Part shown: in pieces, positions 7,418 through 16,091 of the stretch
Layout: the number at the start of each line of letters is the position of its first letter
Position numbering within the stretch: position 1 is the stretch's first letter
Assembly (NCBI RefSeq): GCF_001426565.1
Contig: NZ_LMFA01000001.1
Coordinates: 672,134 to 736,133 of the forward strand
DNA length: 64,000 nucleotides
Source: Rhizobium sp. Root482
Lineage (GTDB): Bacteria > Pseudomonadota > Alphaproteobacteria > Rhizobiales > Rhizobiaceae
Direction of reading: 5' to 3'
Made by a program: the position numbers and the translations under genes
The notes under the pieces: model-generated
The model's input: only the letters and a program-made list of their open reading frames with translations
Databases searched by the model: none
Told to the model about the DNA's origin: nothing

Positions 7418-8764
7418 CTAACGCCATGTCTTTTTCTTCACCGACTTCAACAGCGGCATCTTCGGCTTTACCACCTTCAGGAGGGGCTCCTTCGGCTTCG
7501 GCGCCACGCTCTTCTTTGCGGGAGGATCGAGAATATCGAGAACCTTGCGAATGACCTGTATCTCGGCCTTGTGAGCGCTGCTGCTGACCAGTTTCAACGG
7601 CGGCACGGCGGGTGCCGCAACCTTCTTCACGGCAGGGACGGCGCTCGGTTTTTTCGCCGGCTGGGTTCGCTTCATCCAGTAGAGAAGGTCGAGGGCCTGC
7701 TCGAACTGGACTTCCTTGCGCAGGATCGGATCGAAATAACGGGGATAGAGGATATAGGCCGCCGCAAAAATTTCCTCCGCGGTGTGCCGGGCGGTCCGTC
7801 GCTCGCATCTCTGACGATCGTCGGTCGCCCCCCATCCGGCGTAGAAGGGCATGCCGAGGCAGGTCACCTTGATGCCCCGGATTAGTGCCTCGAAACCGGA
7901 AAGCGAGGTAATCGTATAGACGTGATCCACGGTCTCGAACGCATCGGCAAGCGTGATGTCCTGCTCGAGGACCATGGCGATGCCGCGAACCTCGTCGGGC
8001 TTGGATTGCGGGGGGGCGCTGCGGGTGCCGTGAAGAACCTCCGGATGCGGCTTGTAGATGATCTGCGCGTCGAGGTTTTCGCGGGCTGCGATCCGCACCA
8101 GGTCATTGTTGTTGATCGCGCGATTGCACCCCTTCTTGATGGACATATCGCCTTCGACCTGCCCGACCACGAGAACCCGCTTGCGGTCCTTCGGCCCGTA
8201 GATGGTTTCGATGTCGACATCGTTGGACGTGTTGTACTTGCTAAGGCGCGTCTCGATCAGGGAGCGCATCCCTTCCCTCGCCCGCTCCATCAGCACGGGA
8301 TCACCGGCAAAATCATGGGATTGAAGAATTTGCTCGAGCCGCGAGGGCGCCGTCGCATCGAAATAGAGTGCCGGCGAATCGAAGCAGAGCGAAAGCGGCG
8401 GCGCCTTCGTCGCCCCAAGCGCGACCGACCGCAGGAACCCGTCTTCGACGCGAACATAATTCACGCCGAAGCGCTCGCAGAACGGAATGATGAAGGGCGG
8501 ATGTTTGTAGCCCCAGACGCAGAGCACCGACCTTTTGTCCGCGAGCATCCACGGCACCAGCGACGTATAGAATTCCCATTTGGAGACCGTTCGATCCCTC
8601 CGCACGATTTTCCGATCCGGAAACCAGTCGTTGATGAATGTTTTCCACGGCGACATGCCAAGCACATAGGCCGTCGGCCTGCCGCTAGCGCTCCATCTTC
8701 GAAAGGGTATCCGGCCATAACGATAGATGGCCTTGAACGGTTGGAGCCAGCTGGTCGGCTTCAT
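7418..8764 (-). CDS. Capsular polysaccharide transferase, KpsC-like
   Basis: 448 residues. The first 390 match a single KpsC/LipA-type module: YVLGMSPWK near residue 33, CVWGYKHPP, RVEDGFLRSVALG, VLVVGQVEGDMS, IYKPHPEVL, TSLSGFEALIRG and PFYAGWGATDD. In group 2/3 capsule systems such proteins add beta-Kdo residues to the lipid anchor at the inner face of the membrane. The last 65 residues form a Lys/Pro/Val-rich tail with repeated PLLK(V/S)V units, which is unusual and may interact with membrane or nucleic acid. Full KpsC has two such modules; this protein has one. Confidence 0.8.
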   Translation of the reverse strand: MKPTSWLQPFKAIYRYGRIPFRRWSASGRPTAYVLGMSPWKTFINDWFPDRKIVRRDRTVSKWEFYTSLVPWMLADKRSVLCVWGYKHPPFIIPFCERFGVNYVRVEDGFLRSVALGATKAPPLSLCFDSPALYFDATAPSRLEQILQSHDFAGDPVLMERAREGMRSLIETRLSKYNTSNDVDIETIYGPKDRKRVLVVGQVEGDMSIKKGCNRAINNNDLVRIAARENLDAQIIYKPHPEVLHGTRSAPPQSKPDEVRGIAMVLEQDITLADAFETVDHVYTITSLSGFEALIRGIKVTCLGMPFYAGWGATDDRQRCERRTARHTAEEIFAAAYILYPRYFDPILRKEVQFEQALDLLYWMKRTQPAKKPSAVPAVKKVAAPAVPPLKLVSSSAHKAEIQVIRKVLDILDPPAKKSVAPKPKEPLLKVVKPKMPLLKSVKKKTWR

Positions 8765-8980
8765 TCATCATTTCCTGTGTTTGAAAATTCGCGCACATGA
8801 CTTGCCCCCGGGACGCCTGGCGACCGAAGCGAGGCCACCAAAGAAACCCGTCAAGCGACGTCGAGGCGAGATGGGGGATATGGCAAGCTGGGATGGTCGA
8901 GTGCGCTCACAGGGCAGCCGAGCATCGCAAAACCCCGAGGATTCCAGGCTCTCGTCACGGGCCCGCCGGTCGGCCATTCC

Positions 8981-9220
8981 TCATTTCCGCGACCGGGCAT
9001 CACCGATACATTCGGCCAACCCCTCATCGAACCAGTGCTTGGCGAACTCGTCGCCTTCCAATCCGTTTAGACCTTCTGCTTCCTCACCAGGACGGGCGTC
9101 CTCGAAAAGGAAATAGGCCAAACCCGCAGCAAGCAGGAAAAGCAGGAACTTGTGGGTATCGGACGGCATCAGGAAAGACACGCCAATGACCAATAAGGAC
9201 AAACAACCGGCTAATCTCAT
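8981..9220 (-). CDS. Small membrane protein
   Basis: 79 residues with two hydrophobic segments (residues 2-18 and 25-39) and an acidic C-terminal half ending in WFDEGLAECIGDARSRK. A good Shine-Dalgarno (AAAAGGAGAT) precedes the ATG. It could be a two-helix inner-membrane protein. It lies between the two capsule transferases, but no function can be inferred. Confidence 0.45.
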   Translation of the reverse strand: MRLAGCLSLLVIGVSFLMPSDTHKFLLFLLAAGLAYFLFEDARPGEEAEGLNGLEGDEFAKHWFDEGLAECIGDARSRK

Positions 9221-9454
9221 GGAGATCTCCTTTTATTGACCCGGAGTTTTGCATCCTTCCATGACAGGCACATGACATTACGGTAACACTGGTGCGACAG
9301 AGGCTCGCTGCTTGCCGGAAGACATGCCGCCTGCGGAGGAGATGCCGGCCGGCTTGAACATTGCAATCGCGCGCTGCCTGGCCTAAGAGCACATCATCCG
9401 CTTGCATGCTGCGCCGGCACCGATCGACGCCTCCGATCCTGGGATTTTTCGGCC

Positions 9455-12283
9455 TTGACAGTAGCCTTCCACGCCTGGAACCCGTTTCAAGTCTTCCAGA
9501 TCGCGGACCTGGCGCGCAGTTACACAGACAGCGTGCTCCTGCTCGAGCATCGCGGCAACATGGATTTCGACAGGGTTTTCGACAAATCCGTCCTTGGCGA
9601 ACTGGGTCTGCCGGTCATCGAAACCACAGCCAGGCGCATAGCGCAGAGCGACGGCCGGTTTTCCGCGATCGTCTGCCAGACGCCCTTCCGCCACATCGAG
9701 AGACTGCGCAAGACCAGGCGCATCGCCATGCAGTATTCGATGACCAAGGAGGGCCATCAATATGGGGCGTGGCGGGCCATGTTCGACCTGAACCTGGTCT
9801 ATGGCGACTATTCGCGCGCCCATATCGCGCCGCTTTCGCCCTGCAGGATCATCGGCAATCCGAGGTTCGAACCCTGGTTCGACGGAACCCTGGACCAGCG
9901 CAGGCTGGACAGGGCGAAAGCCCATCTCGACCCGTCGAAGAAGACGATCCTCTATCTTCCGACCTGGGGCGAGTTGTCCTCCGTTCCCCTTTATCAATCC
10001 GCTCTGGGCAAACTGACCGAAAGATACAATGTCATTGCGAAGGTCCACCACAATACGGACGCGCTGGAACTGAAGCAAAAGGTCGCCTTGGGAAAGAACG
10101 GCCTGAACTCGATCTTCGGCGCCTCCGACGACCTTCTCTACCTGCTCGCCTGCTCCGACATGGTGTTGAGCGACTATTCCGGCGCCATATTCGACGCCGT
10201 CAATGTGCGCAAACCCGTGGTTCTCCTGCAGAACCAGCCGGAAAAGCTGAAAGGGCAGAAATTTGGCCTGGAAAGCATCGAATATGCCAGACGTCACGAG
10301 ATCGGGCCGATCGCCGACGATCCGGAAACCTTGGCGGCGACCATCGAGGAGGCGTTCGAACGACCCGAACGCTTTGCCGAGGTCAACAGTGCGCTGAAAT
10401 CCGAATGTTTCGGGCTGGAGACAGGATGCGGCGCGGCCGGCGCCGAAGCCATATCCGATCTGCTGAACGGAAAAACGGAGCCAAGGGCCTATTACCAGCT
10501 CTATGTGCGCGACGAACTTCTGCGCAACCGGGAACAGATCGAGAAATACAAGACGCTCATTCCATCCAATATTCAGCTAAATCCGAAACGGCTCCTGCGG
10601 ATCGCCAGGATCATCGCCAATGGCGGTTCGAGCGTCATCGCGCGCCCGGCGCCAGTTGTGGCCTCTGCGCCCGCACTGACGGAACGCACCGTCACCGACC
10701 AGGAATTGCCGAATTTTCTTCGCCATGCGTTCAGGCATCTTCCGTCCGACCTGCTGTTCCTGGCTGCCAGATCCATGCTGGATAAAGGCCATGAAACAGC
10801 GGCCGTCCAGACTGCGGAAATTGCCGCCCTGCGCGGAAGCGACCGCGCCCTTGGTACCGTCACGCTGGCAGCGGGTCGGCAGAGAAACCTGTCCCTGCTC
10901 ACAAAGCTGCATGACCTTTTCAAACGCCTGCCGGAGCGAAGCCTTGCTCTCAACGCCTGGCATGCCGCCCGAACCTGCGAAGCGCTCGGCATGAACGGAG
11001 CCAACGAATATCTGGAGCGATCGCGGCAGATCCTGATGAAGGACGCCGCCGACAGCCGGTTCCCGATCAAATCCCGGCACCGTGCGGTAAAAGCCCTCGT
11101 CCAGCAAAGATTCTGGAGCGATGCCGAAGAGCTTTTGCCGGCGATCGGGGCGCCGGCGATCAGGTCCGAGACGCAAGCCACCCTGAACCTGCTTCGCGCC
11201 CGCAGCGGAAACTGGGCCGACCTGATCGAGCTTGCCAATCGCAATGCCAGGGAAGACGTGCCTTGGTGCAAGCGAGCGGGCGTGGTGTCCAGGCTGGAAG
11301 ATGCCCGGGACGGCCCGGCCATGAAATTTCTCGTGCCCACCTATTTTGGCGATGCGGCCTCGGGCCCCGACGCGGCCGCGCATGCCCGCATCTGCACATT
11401 TCTGAGAGACGTGCTCGACGCATTCGACAGGCAGGGTTTTTCGATTGTGCCGCAGCACCAGTTCTGGCTGAACATCGCAAACCCTTCGGGGAACTGGCCC
11501 GCCCTCTCCTACCACACGACAGGCGACCAGCCGCACTGGCTTCATCTCAAGGACAGCGCGATACCCGGCTACTACCGGTTCGACCCCAAAGGCTATGCCG
11601 GATTTTCCGCGCTTGCCTCGCTGGGGGATTTGCCGCAGATCGCCCTCGACGCTCCCCCCGATGCTGTGGACGCCATCTGGAACGATATCCGCGAAGCGAC
11701 CATCGGCAAAAAAATCTCGAAATATGCCCAGCCACCGGCAACCTCCCTGCCGAACGGAGATTACCTGTTCTTTCCAATGCAGTTGATGGAGGACACCGTC
11801 TCCGGGCTCGCCTGGATTCCGATGCTGGAAGCGATCGAAACGGTCATCGAAACGATCGCGCCAACAGGCATGTCGCTGGTCCTCAAGCGGCATCCACTGT
11901 GCGGGAATTCGAAGGTAAAGGACGCGCTGGCCCGATTCGCCCGCTCTCCTTGCGTGTTCATCTCGGACGGTTCGATCCACGACATCATCCCCCGTGCCAG
12001 ATCGATCGTCACGGTGAACAGCGGCGTCGGGCTTGAAGCGCTGCTTCACGGCAAGAACGTCATCACTGTCGGTCAGTCGGAATATGGCCTGGCGACGACG
12101 AGGGCCCGGACAAAGGCCGAACTGCGCGATGCGCTCAGAACTCTACCGGAAATCGGGATCGATGTAATCAAAAGGTTCATCTGGCTCTACGCAAACAACT
12201 GCGTCCGCCCCGACGACCTCTCCCCCCTCACCGCCTGGGCCCTCCAAAACCAACCCGCCCCACTAAAGACCCTCGACACCTGA
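9455..12283 (+). CDS. Two-domain capsule polymer synthase: glycerophosphotransferase-like plus capsule-transferase-like
   Basis: 942 residues from a TTG (AFHAWNPFQVFQ is a normal start for the family; no strong ribosome-binding site, and the frame is open further upstream without an ATG). Residues 1-310 resemble CDP-glycerol glycerophosphotransferases of the TagF/TagB type: KTILYLPTWGE, VIAKVHHNTD and SDMVLSDYSGAIFDA. Residues 310-560 look like an alpha-helical linker. The C-terminal part, from about 640, resembles capsule-transferases: PMQLMEDTV, LVLKRHPLCGNSKV and ARSIVTVNSGVGLEALLHGKNVIT. Such fusions suggest synthesis of a capsule containing (glycerol-)phosphate links (inference). The prophage left end follows 92 bases downstream. 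Confidence 0.75.
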   Translation: MTVAFHAWNPFQVFQIADLARSYTDSVLLLEHRGNMDFDRVFDKSVLGELGLPVIETTARRIAQSDGRFSAIVCQTPFRHIERLRKTRRIAMQYSMTKEGHQYGAWRAMFDLNLVYGDYSRAHIAPLSPCRIIGNPRFEPWFDGTLDQRRLDRAKAHLDPSKKTILYLPTWGELSSVPLYQSALGKLTERYNVIAKVHHNTDALELKQKVALGKNGLNSIFGASDDLLYLLACSDMVLSDYSGAIFDAVNVRKPVVLLQNQPEKLKGQKFGLESIEYARRHEIGPIADDPETLAATIEEAFERPERFAEVNSALKSECFGLETGCGAAGAEAISDLLNGKTEPRAYYQLYVRDELLRNREQIEKYKTLIPSNIQLNPKRLLRIARIIANGGSSVIARPAPVVASAPALTERTVTDQELPNFLRHAFRHLPSDLLFLAARSMLDKGHETAAVQTAEIAALRGSDRALGTVTLAAGRQRNLSLLTKLHDLFKRLPERSLALNAWHAARTCEALGMNGANEYLERSRQILMKDAADSRFPIKSRHRAVKALVQQRFWSDAEELLPAIGAPAIRSETQATLNLLRARSGNWADLIELANRNAREDVPWCKRAGVVSRLEDARDGPAMKFLVPTYFGDAASGPDAAAHARICTFLRDVLDAFDRQGFSIVPQHQFWLNIANPSGNWPALSYHTTGDQPHWLHLKDSAIPGYYRFDPKGYAGFSALASLGDLPQIALDAPPDAVDAIWNDIREATIGKKISKYAQPPATSLPNGDYLFFPMQLMEDTVSGLAWIPMLEAIETVIETIAPTGMSLVLKRHPLCGNSKVKDALARFARSPCVFISDGSIHDIIPRARSIVTVNSGVGLEALLHGKNVITVGQSEYGLATTRARTKAELRDALRTLPEIGIDVIKRFIWLYANNCVRPDDLSPLTAWALQNQPAPLKTLDT

Positions 12284-12374
12284 CCCGCGCCGAAGAAGGC
12301 CTGCACCGATCTCTGGAATCGCGCAATAAGCAGCCATGCCCAATCGGTGATCAAATACTGATTCTATTGGAAGA

Positions 12375-12390
12375 TGGTGGGCCCGGAGGG
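12375..12390 (+). other. attL: attL: left attachment-site core
   Basis: TGGTGGGCCCGGAGGG, identical to the 3' end of tRNA-Ile2 at 57410-57425. It is a bare 16-base fragment here, with no rest of a tRNA gene, as expected for the displaced end of a tRNA-integrating element. Confidence 0.88.
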
Positions 12391-12428
12391 CCTAACAGAA
12401 GTGAACGATTTCAGAGGGCTAATAACCG

Positions 12429-12437
12429 GGTTAGCCA
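12429..12437 (-). repeat. Left integrase arm-type site
   Basis: GGTTAGCCA, the reverse complement of TGGCTAACC, which occurs three times beside the right attachment core (57346-57379). It lies 39 bases inside attL. Confidence 0.55.
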
Positions 12438-12575
12438 ACGATATCTCCCGTATGTTCACGACAACACGATGGTTTTCCTGCTAGTCGACGCCCAGCATCC
12501 GCAAGGGATACGTTGACGAGCAACAGATAACGTGCGGAATGAGTGTTCGGGCAAAATAGCGTGGTGTTTTTTGAG

Positions 12576-13406
12576 ATGTTTAGGCGGTTTTGGTTTGTCA
12601 TAATTGCGTTTGGAGCGATAATCGCCGGAGCGGCACAAGCTGATCCGCCACACACTGATCCATGGGTTAGTCAGGCTACGGAAAATACTTGGTCAGTACC
12701 TGACATTGCATCCGGTGAGAAAGAACCGAAACGCCCAGCTTACGACGATCCTAATTGTTATCATGCTTACAGTTTGGAGGACGCCGATTTATGCGCTCAG
12801 TGGCGCTCCGCTATTGCCGCTGAAGAATCCGCGCATTACACGAAGATATCCAATTATGTTGGGATCGGCAGCGCCCTTCTTTCATTCATTAGTGTCGTCT
12901 TAGTGCTTACTGCGCTGCGACACGCCCGAGACGCAAACACAATTGCTCGAGTTAATGGTAGGGCGCAAATCAGGTCCTACATTCGGATGGCCGGAATGAA
13001 CGCCCCCGACCCGCGAAATTTGACGGCTGCTGCAGGTTGCCAAATTGGCATTATCAACAGCGGTGTGGTTCCTGCGAAGATTCATAACATCGAAGCGCAA
13101 GGATTCACCGATGACTTCCCTCTACCGGCAAATCATAACCTGCCGGACAAATGGACGACACTGGGGACGAACATTATTCTCCATGTTGGCTTGCCCTCCG
13201 ATTTTGTAATCCAAGCGGCGAGTGTCAGCGTTACGGACTACGCCGCAGTCATCGCTTCGACCTCAAAGCGCCTATACTATGTCGCAAGAGTTACCTACGA
13301 GGATACCATTGGAAGCGGGTATGCCGAACAGATTTGCTTTAGTGTAAACTTCGGTCAGGGGCACCCTCGTTTTGAAGGCGCTAATAAACACAACGACAGC
13401 AAGTAA
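12576..13406 (+). CDS. Secreted or membrane-anchored hypothetical protein (prophage cargo)
   Basis: 276 residues from the ATG at 12576, which gives a clean signal peptide (MFRRFWFVIIAFGAIIAGAAQA). A further hydrophobic helix lies near residues 95-118 (YVGIGSALLSFISVVLVLTAL), followed by a charged stretch RHARDANTIARVNGRAQIR and a beta-rich C-terminal domain. The topology suggests a periplasmic N-terminal piece and a membrane anchor. It is the first gene inside attL, AT-richer than host genes. Similar single-helix proteins are common in alphaproteobacterial mobile elements, but no function is established. A GTG at 12543 is an alternative start. Confidence 0.65.
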   Translation: MFRRFWFVIIAFGAIIAGAAQADPPHTDPWVSQATENTWSVPDIASGEKEPKRPAYDDPNCYHAYSLEDADLCAQWRSAIAAEESAHYTKISNYVGIGSALLSFISVVLVLTALRHARDANTIARVNGRAQIRSYIRMAGMNAPDPRNLTAAAGCQIGIINSGVVPAKIHNIEAQGFTDDFPLPANHNLPDKWTTLGTNIILHVGLPSDFVIQAASVSVTDYAAVIASTSKRLYYVARVTYEDTIGSGYAEQICFSVNFGQGHPRFEGANKHNDSK

Positions 13407-13521
13407 AGCCTAGCCCGCCTGCACAGAGAATACAATGTGTCGGAGTTACGTCGCCGATTATAAGCAAACATGTGTCTCATGCCGGAGTACCTGAACCACG
13501 CTAAGTCAAGCGCTTCCTGAA

Positions 13522-13581
13522 ATGTGGGACAATAAAGCGCTCTCCGATTTCATTACGATTTATTTTCAGAATGTCCCACAT
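13522..13581. repeat. Inverted repeat with 10-bp arms in an intergenic stretch
   Basis: ATGTGGGACA (13522-13531) and TGTCCCACAT (13572-13581) are perfect inverse complements 40 bases apart, in the 322-base gap between 13406 and 13729. They could be a regulator-binding pair. No T-run makes them a terminator. Confidence 0.4.
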
Positions 13582-13635
13582 GCGGAGCGACCCGCGCCTC
13601 TCCGGTCGTCGCAGACTTGACTCTTTCCCACACCA

Positions 13636-13650
13636 GAACATAATTAGAAC
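13636..13650. promoter_or_regulatory. Candidate LexA (SOS) box
   Basis: GAAC-N7-GAAC, the direct-repeat operator used by alphaproteobacterial LexA, in the intergenic region 79 bases before the ATG at 13729. About two such matches are expected by chance in 64 kb; the location is what makes it interesting. Confidence 0.4.
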
Positions 13651-13728
13651 ACGCTCGACGGTGAGCGAACCTTTTCAACAGAACATACACAGACAGCCCA
13701 CAGGCTTATGCACCGGGACGGAAGGCCC

Positions 13729-14028
13729 ATGACCGACTACCAGCCCCGTTATAAATGGCGCGTCACTTGGCCAGATGAGGGCGACAAGGACAGCTGGCAA
13801 ACCGATTTTCGGGGATGGGACGGAGAGAGGCCGGTCGGCCGCATTCGGTATGAGCCGCACGGGCCAAAGAAAGGCTTCTGGCATTGGAGCGGCCACGGCG
13901 GCCGGGTGCGGGAACGACTAACGCCACACTACGGATATGCACCCACGGCCCGAGACGCATCCCGCAAGGTCGAAGAATATTACAGCCACTTGATGGCGCA
14001 TAACGGCCTGGCGGATGGCAACCCATGA
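13729..14028 (+). CDS. Hypothetical cargo protein, first gene of a three-gene operon
   Basis: 99 residues from MTDYQPRYKW; the ATG at 13708 is an alternative. It is rich in Trp, Arg, Gly and Tyr (WDGERPVGRIRY, GFWHWSGHGG), compact and soluble. Its stop overlaps the ATG of the next small gene (ATGA at 14025), so the two are translationally coupled. A candidate LexA box lies upstream. No family is recognised. Confidence 0.55.
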   Translation: MTDYQPRYKWRVTWPDEGDKDSWQTDFRGWDGERPVGRIRYEPHGPKKGFWHWSGHGGRVRERLTPHYGYAPTARDASRKVEEYYSHLMAHNGLADGNP

Positions 14029-14180
14029 CTGTGCCGAAAACCTCCGGTCGCGTTGAGATATTCGGTCGGGGCTATGCGCTTGGTGTGGCCAAAGTGAGTG
14101 ATCTGAAATTCGCCCGACCTATGCCGCCACATCTTGAAAGCCGATGGCGAACTGATCTATCTGGAATAGTTGTTGGCTGA
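14025..14180 (+). CDS. Small hypothetical protein, 51 residues
   Basis: A short frame starting at the ATGA overlap with the preceding gene: MTVPKTSGRVEIFGRGY, ending SGIVVG before TGA at 14178-14180. It has no hydrophobic helix. Coupling to the gene upstream and an AGGAGA site eight bases after its stop (for the next gene) support a small operon. The protein itself is not recognised. Confidence 0.45.
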   Translation: MTVPKTSGRVEIFGRGYALGVAKVSDLKFARPMPPHLESRWRTDLSGIVVG

Positions 14181-14188
14181 AGGAGAGA

Positions 14189-14584
14189 GTGGTGAGCGAT
14201 GAAGATGAAACGGTGAACGGTTTGGTTGCTAAAGGCCTCACCGATGATCCTCTCAGCCGAAGCGGTGACGACAACGATCCTGCCTACCAACTTCTCAGGT
14301 TTCCGTCTCGCCCTAAAGCTCGCAATGTCATTTACCATGGACAAAAGAATACACCCGCGTTTTATACCAGCCGTCCTGGTTCTGGATTTACGTCGCTCTC
14401 ACCGGAATGGATTGATCAGGAAGACAACATCTCGCCTGACATACTACGAACGGCAACCAATTTAGTGGATTTGTGGTTTCGTGAGGAAGCCGATCCCAGT
14501 GTCTCTGTCCAGGAGGATTTGGTTCGGAGAATTGCTAGAGCTCTCGCGGAGGAAAGAGACCGAAAAATAGAGAGTGATGACTAA
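14189..14584 (+). CDS. Acidic hypothetical cargo protein
   Basis: 131 residues from a GTG preceded by AAGGAGAG. The N-terminal 40 residues are very acidic (SDEDETVNG, RSGDDNDPAYQ), and the C-terminal part is helical and charged (RRIARALAEERDRKI). No signal peptide. It is AT-rich compared with the host. It is the last gene of the operon starting at 13729 and precedes galE by 74 bases. Its role is unknown. Confidence 0.55.
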   Translation: MVSDEDETVNGLVAKGLTDDPLSRSGDDNDPAYQLLRFPSRPKARNVIYHGQKNTPAFYTSRPGSGFTSLSPEWIDQEDNISPDILRTATNLVDLWFREEADPSVSVQEDLVRRIARALAEERDRKIESDD

Positions 14585-14658
14585 AAACTAGGTTTCCACA
14601 CTCTTGCAAATCTTGCGGGAAGCAGATTTATGGTGCGGCTTTAGAGCAGCGGGAGTGC

Positions 14659-15654
14659 ATGATGGCGGTATTGGTGACGGGCGGCGGCGGTTATATCGGC
14701 AGCCATATGGTCTGGGCGCTGATCGATGCTGGTGAAGAGGTCGTCGTCATCGACCGGCTGTCGACCGGCTTTCGCTGGGCGATCGCGCCCGAAGCGCGGT
14801 TCTATGAGGGCGATATCGCCGATGCCGCGCTGATGCGGCAAATTTTCTCCGAAAATGAGATCGACGCCATCATCCATTTCGCCGGCTCCGTCGTGGTGCC
14901 GGATTCAGTGGCCGACCCGCTCGGTTATTACGACAACAACACCGTCAAATCGCGCAGCCTGATCGAGAGCGCCGTGAAGGCGGGTATACCCTATTTCGTC
15001 TTCTCCTCGACGGCGGCCGTCTATGGAACGCCCGACGTGCTGGAACCGGTGACCGAGAGCGTCAACCTGAAACCGGAATCGCCCTATGGTTCCTCCAAGC
15101 TGATGACCGAGATCATGTTGCGGGATACGGCAAGCGCCCATGCCTTCACTTATACGGCGTTGCGTTATTTCAACGTGGCCGGCGCCGACCCCGCGGGTCG
15201 CTGCGGCCAATCTACCGCCGGCGCCACCCACCTGATCAAGGTGGCCTGCGCCACGGCGCTCGGCATGCGCCCGTCGATCAGCGTCTTCGGCACCGATTAT
15301 CCGACCCCGGACGGAACCTGCGTCCGCGACTATATCCATGTCTGGGACCTGGTGCAGGCGCATCTGAAGGCGTTGCAGCGGATGCGCGCCGGCGGCGGCT
15401 CGCTGGCCGCCAATTGCGGCTACGGGCGCGGCTTCTCGGTACTCGAAGTGCTCGACGCGGTGCGCAATGTGCACGGCAGCGACTTTGCCGTGAGCTTCTC
15501 CGAGCGCCGGCCGGGTGATCCGGCCATGGTAGTCGCCGACCCGTCGCTCGCCAAAGAGGAACTCGGCTGGGTGCCGCAGCATGACGATCTTGCCGGCATC
15601 ATCCGCAGCGCGCTCGATTGGGAACTGCACTTAGTTCGAAAGAACTCTTATTGA
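14659..15654 (+). CDS. galE: UDP-glucose 4-epimerase (prophage-borne)
   Basis: 331 residues, close to the usual 338. Extended SDR features: NAD-binding TGGGGYIGSH at 7-16, FSSTAAVYG with the catalytic Ser/Thr at 117-119, and YGSSK with catalytic Tyr143 and Lys147. The C-terminal FGTDYPTPDGTCVRDYIHV is diagnostic for GalE. It interconverts UDP-glucose and UDP-galactose (or N-acetyl forms), supplying sugar donors for surface polysaccharide. It lies inside the att repeats but has host-like GC-rich codons, unlike its neighbours, which suggests recent capture from a rhizobial host. It is placed next to the lysis cassette, transcribed against it. Confidence 0.9.
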   Translation: MMAVLVTGGGGYIGSHMVWALIDAGEEVVVIDRLSTGFRWAIAPEARFYEGDIADAALMRQIFSENEIDAIIHFAGSVVVPDSVADPLGYYDNNTVKSRSLIESAVKAGIPYFVFSSTAAVYGTPDVLEPVTESVNLKPESPYGSSKLMTEIMLRDTASAHAFTYTALRYFNVAGADPAGRCGQSTAGATHLIKVACATALGMRPSISVFGTDYPTPDGTCVRDYIHVWDLVQAHLKALQRMRAGGGSLAANCGYGRGFSVLEVLDAVRNVHGSDFAVSFSERRPGDPAMVVADPSLAKEELGWVPQHDDLAGIIRSALDWELHLVRKNSY

Positions 15655-15672
15655 GCATTGCATTACAAACGC

Positions 15673-15708
15673 AAAAAAGCCCCGCTTACCGGTGAGGGCA
15701 AGCGGGGC
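15673..15708 (-). terminator. Intrinsic terminator of the leftward lysis operon
   Basis: Perfect 9-bp stem GCCCCGCTT/AAGCGGGGC. On the minus strand it is followed by six T. It lies 51 bases after the last leftward lysis gene and between it and galE. Confidence 0.75.
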
Positions 15709-15758
15709 AGGAATAGTTGCACTGCAGCTTCGGTATAGCACGATTCGAGCGGCGACAG

Positions 15759-16091
15759 TCAGTGCCCTTTCCGGATCATTTCTTTCTTGAGGTCGTCCAC
15801 TTCCTCGCACAGCCGCTCCACAGACCTGCACAGAGCCTCTATCCCACGCTCAAACGATTTCCGACCGTTGATGTTCTCCATCGTCTGCGCTTCAAGCGCC
15901 GCCGTTGCTTTGTTGAGCGCTGTGGGATCGACGATGACGGCCGCCACCTGTGCGCTCGATGGCGCGGAAGCCGGGTTCACCTTTTGCCCGCTGGCAAACC
16001 CGCCTTTGGTCACGAAATACAGAATGCCAAGGGATATGCCGAATGCGATGATGGCGAGAGGTGGAAGATCACTGATGTCCTGAAACTGCAT
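15759..16091 (-). CDS. Small phage membrane protein with coiled coil (holin candidate)
   Basis: 110 residues from the ATG at 16091, which has GGAGAG just upstream; the ATG at 16109 is an alternative. One hydrophobic helix at about residues 10-27 (PLAIIAFGISLGILYFV) is followed by an Ala/Pro-rich linker and a charged helical C-terminus (RLCEEVDDLKKEMIRKGH). It is the last gene of the lysis cassette. One-helix proteins in this position can be holins or accessory lysis proteins, but no family is recognised. Confidence 0.6.
   Translation of the reverse strand: MQFQDISDLPPLAIIAFGISLGILYFVTKGGFASGQKVNPASAPSSAQVAAVIVDPTALNKATAALEAQTMENINGRKSFERGIEALCRSVERLCEEVDDLKKEMIRKGH

Noticed and set aside
13407..13728. 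Inverted repeat 13522/13572 as a terminator
   Set aside because: The arms are 40 bases apart with no T-run on either strand; kept only as a repeat.
15655..15758. Left prophage boundary placed after galE at about 15.7 kb
   Set aside because: No copy of the tRNA 3' end exists there; only the terminator of the lysis operon. The core and arm site at 12375-12437 fit better.
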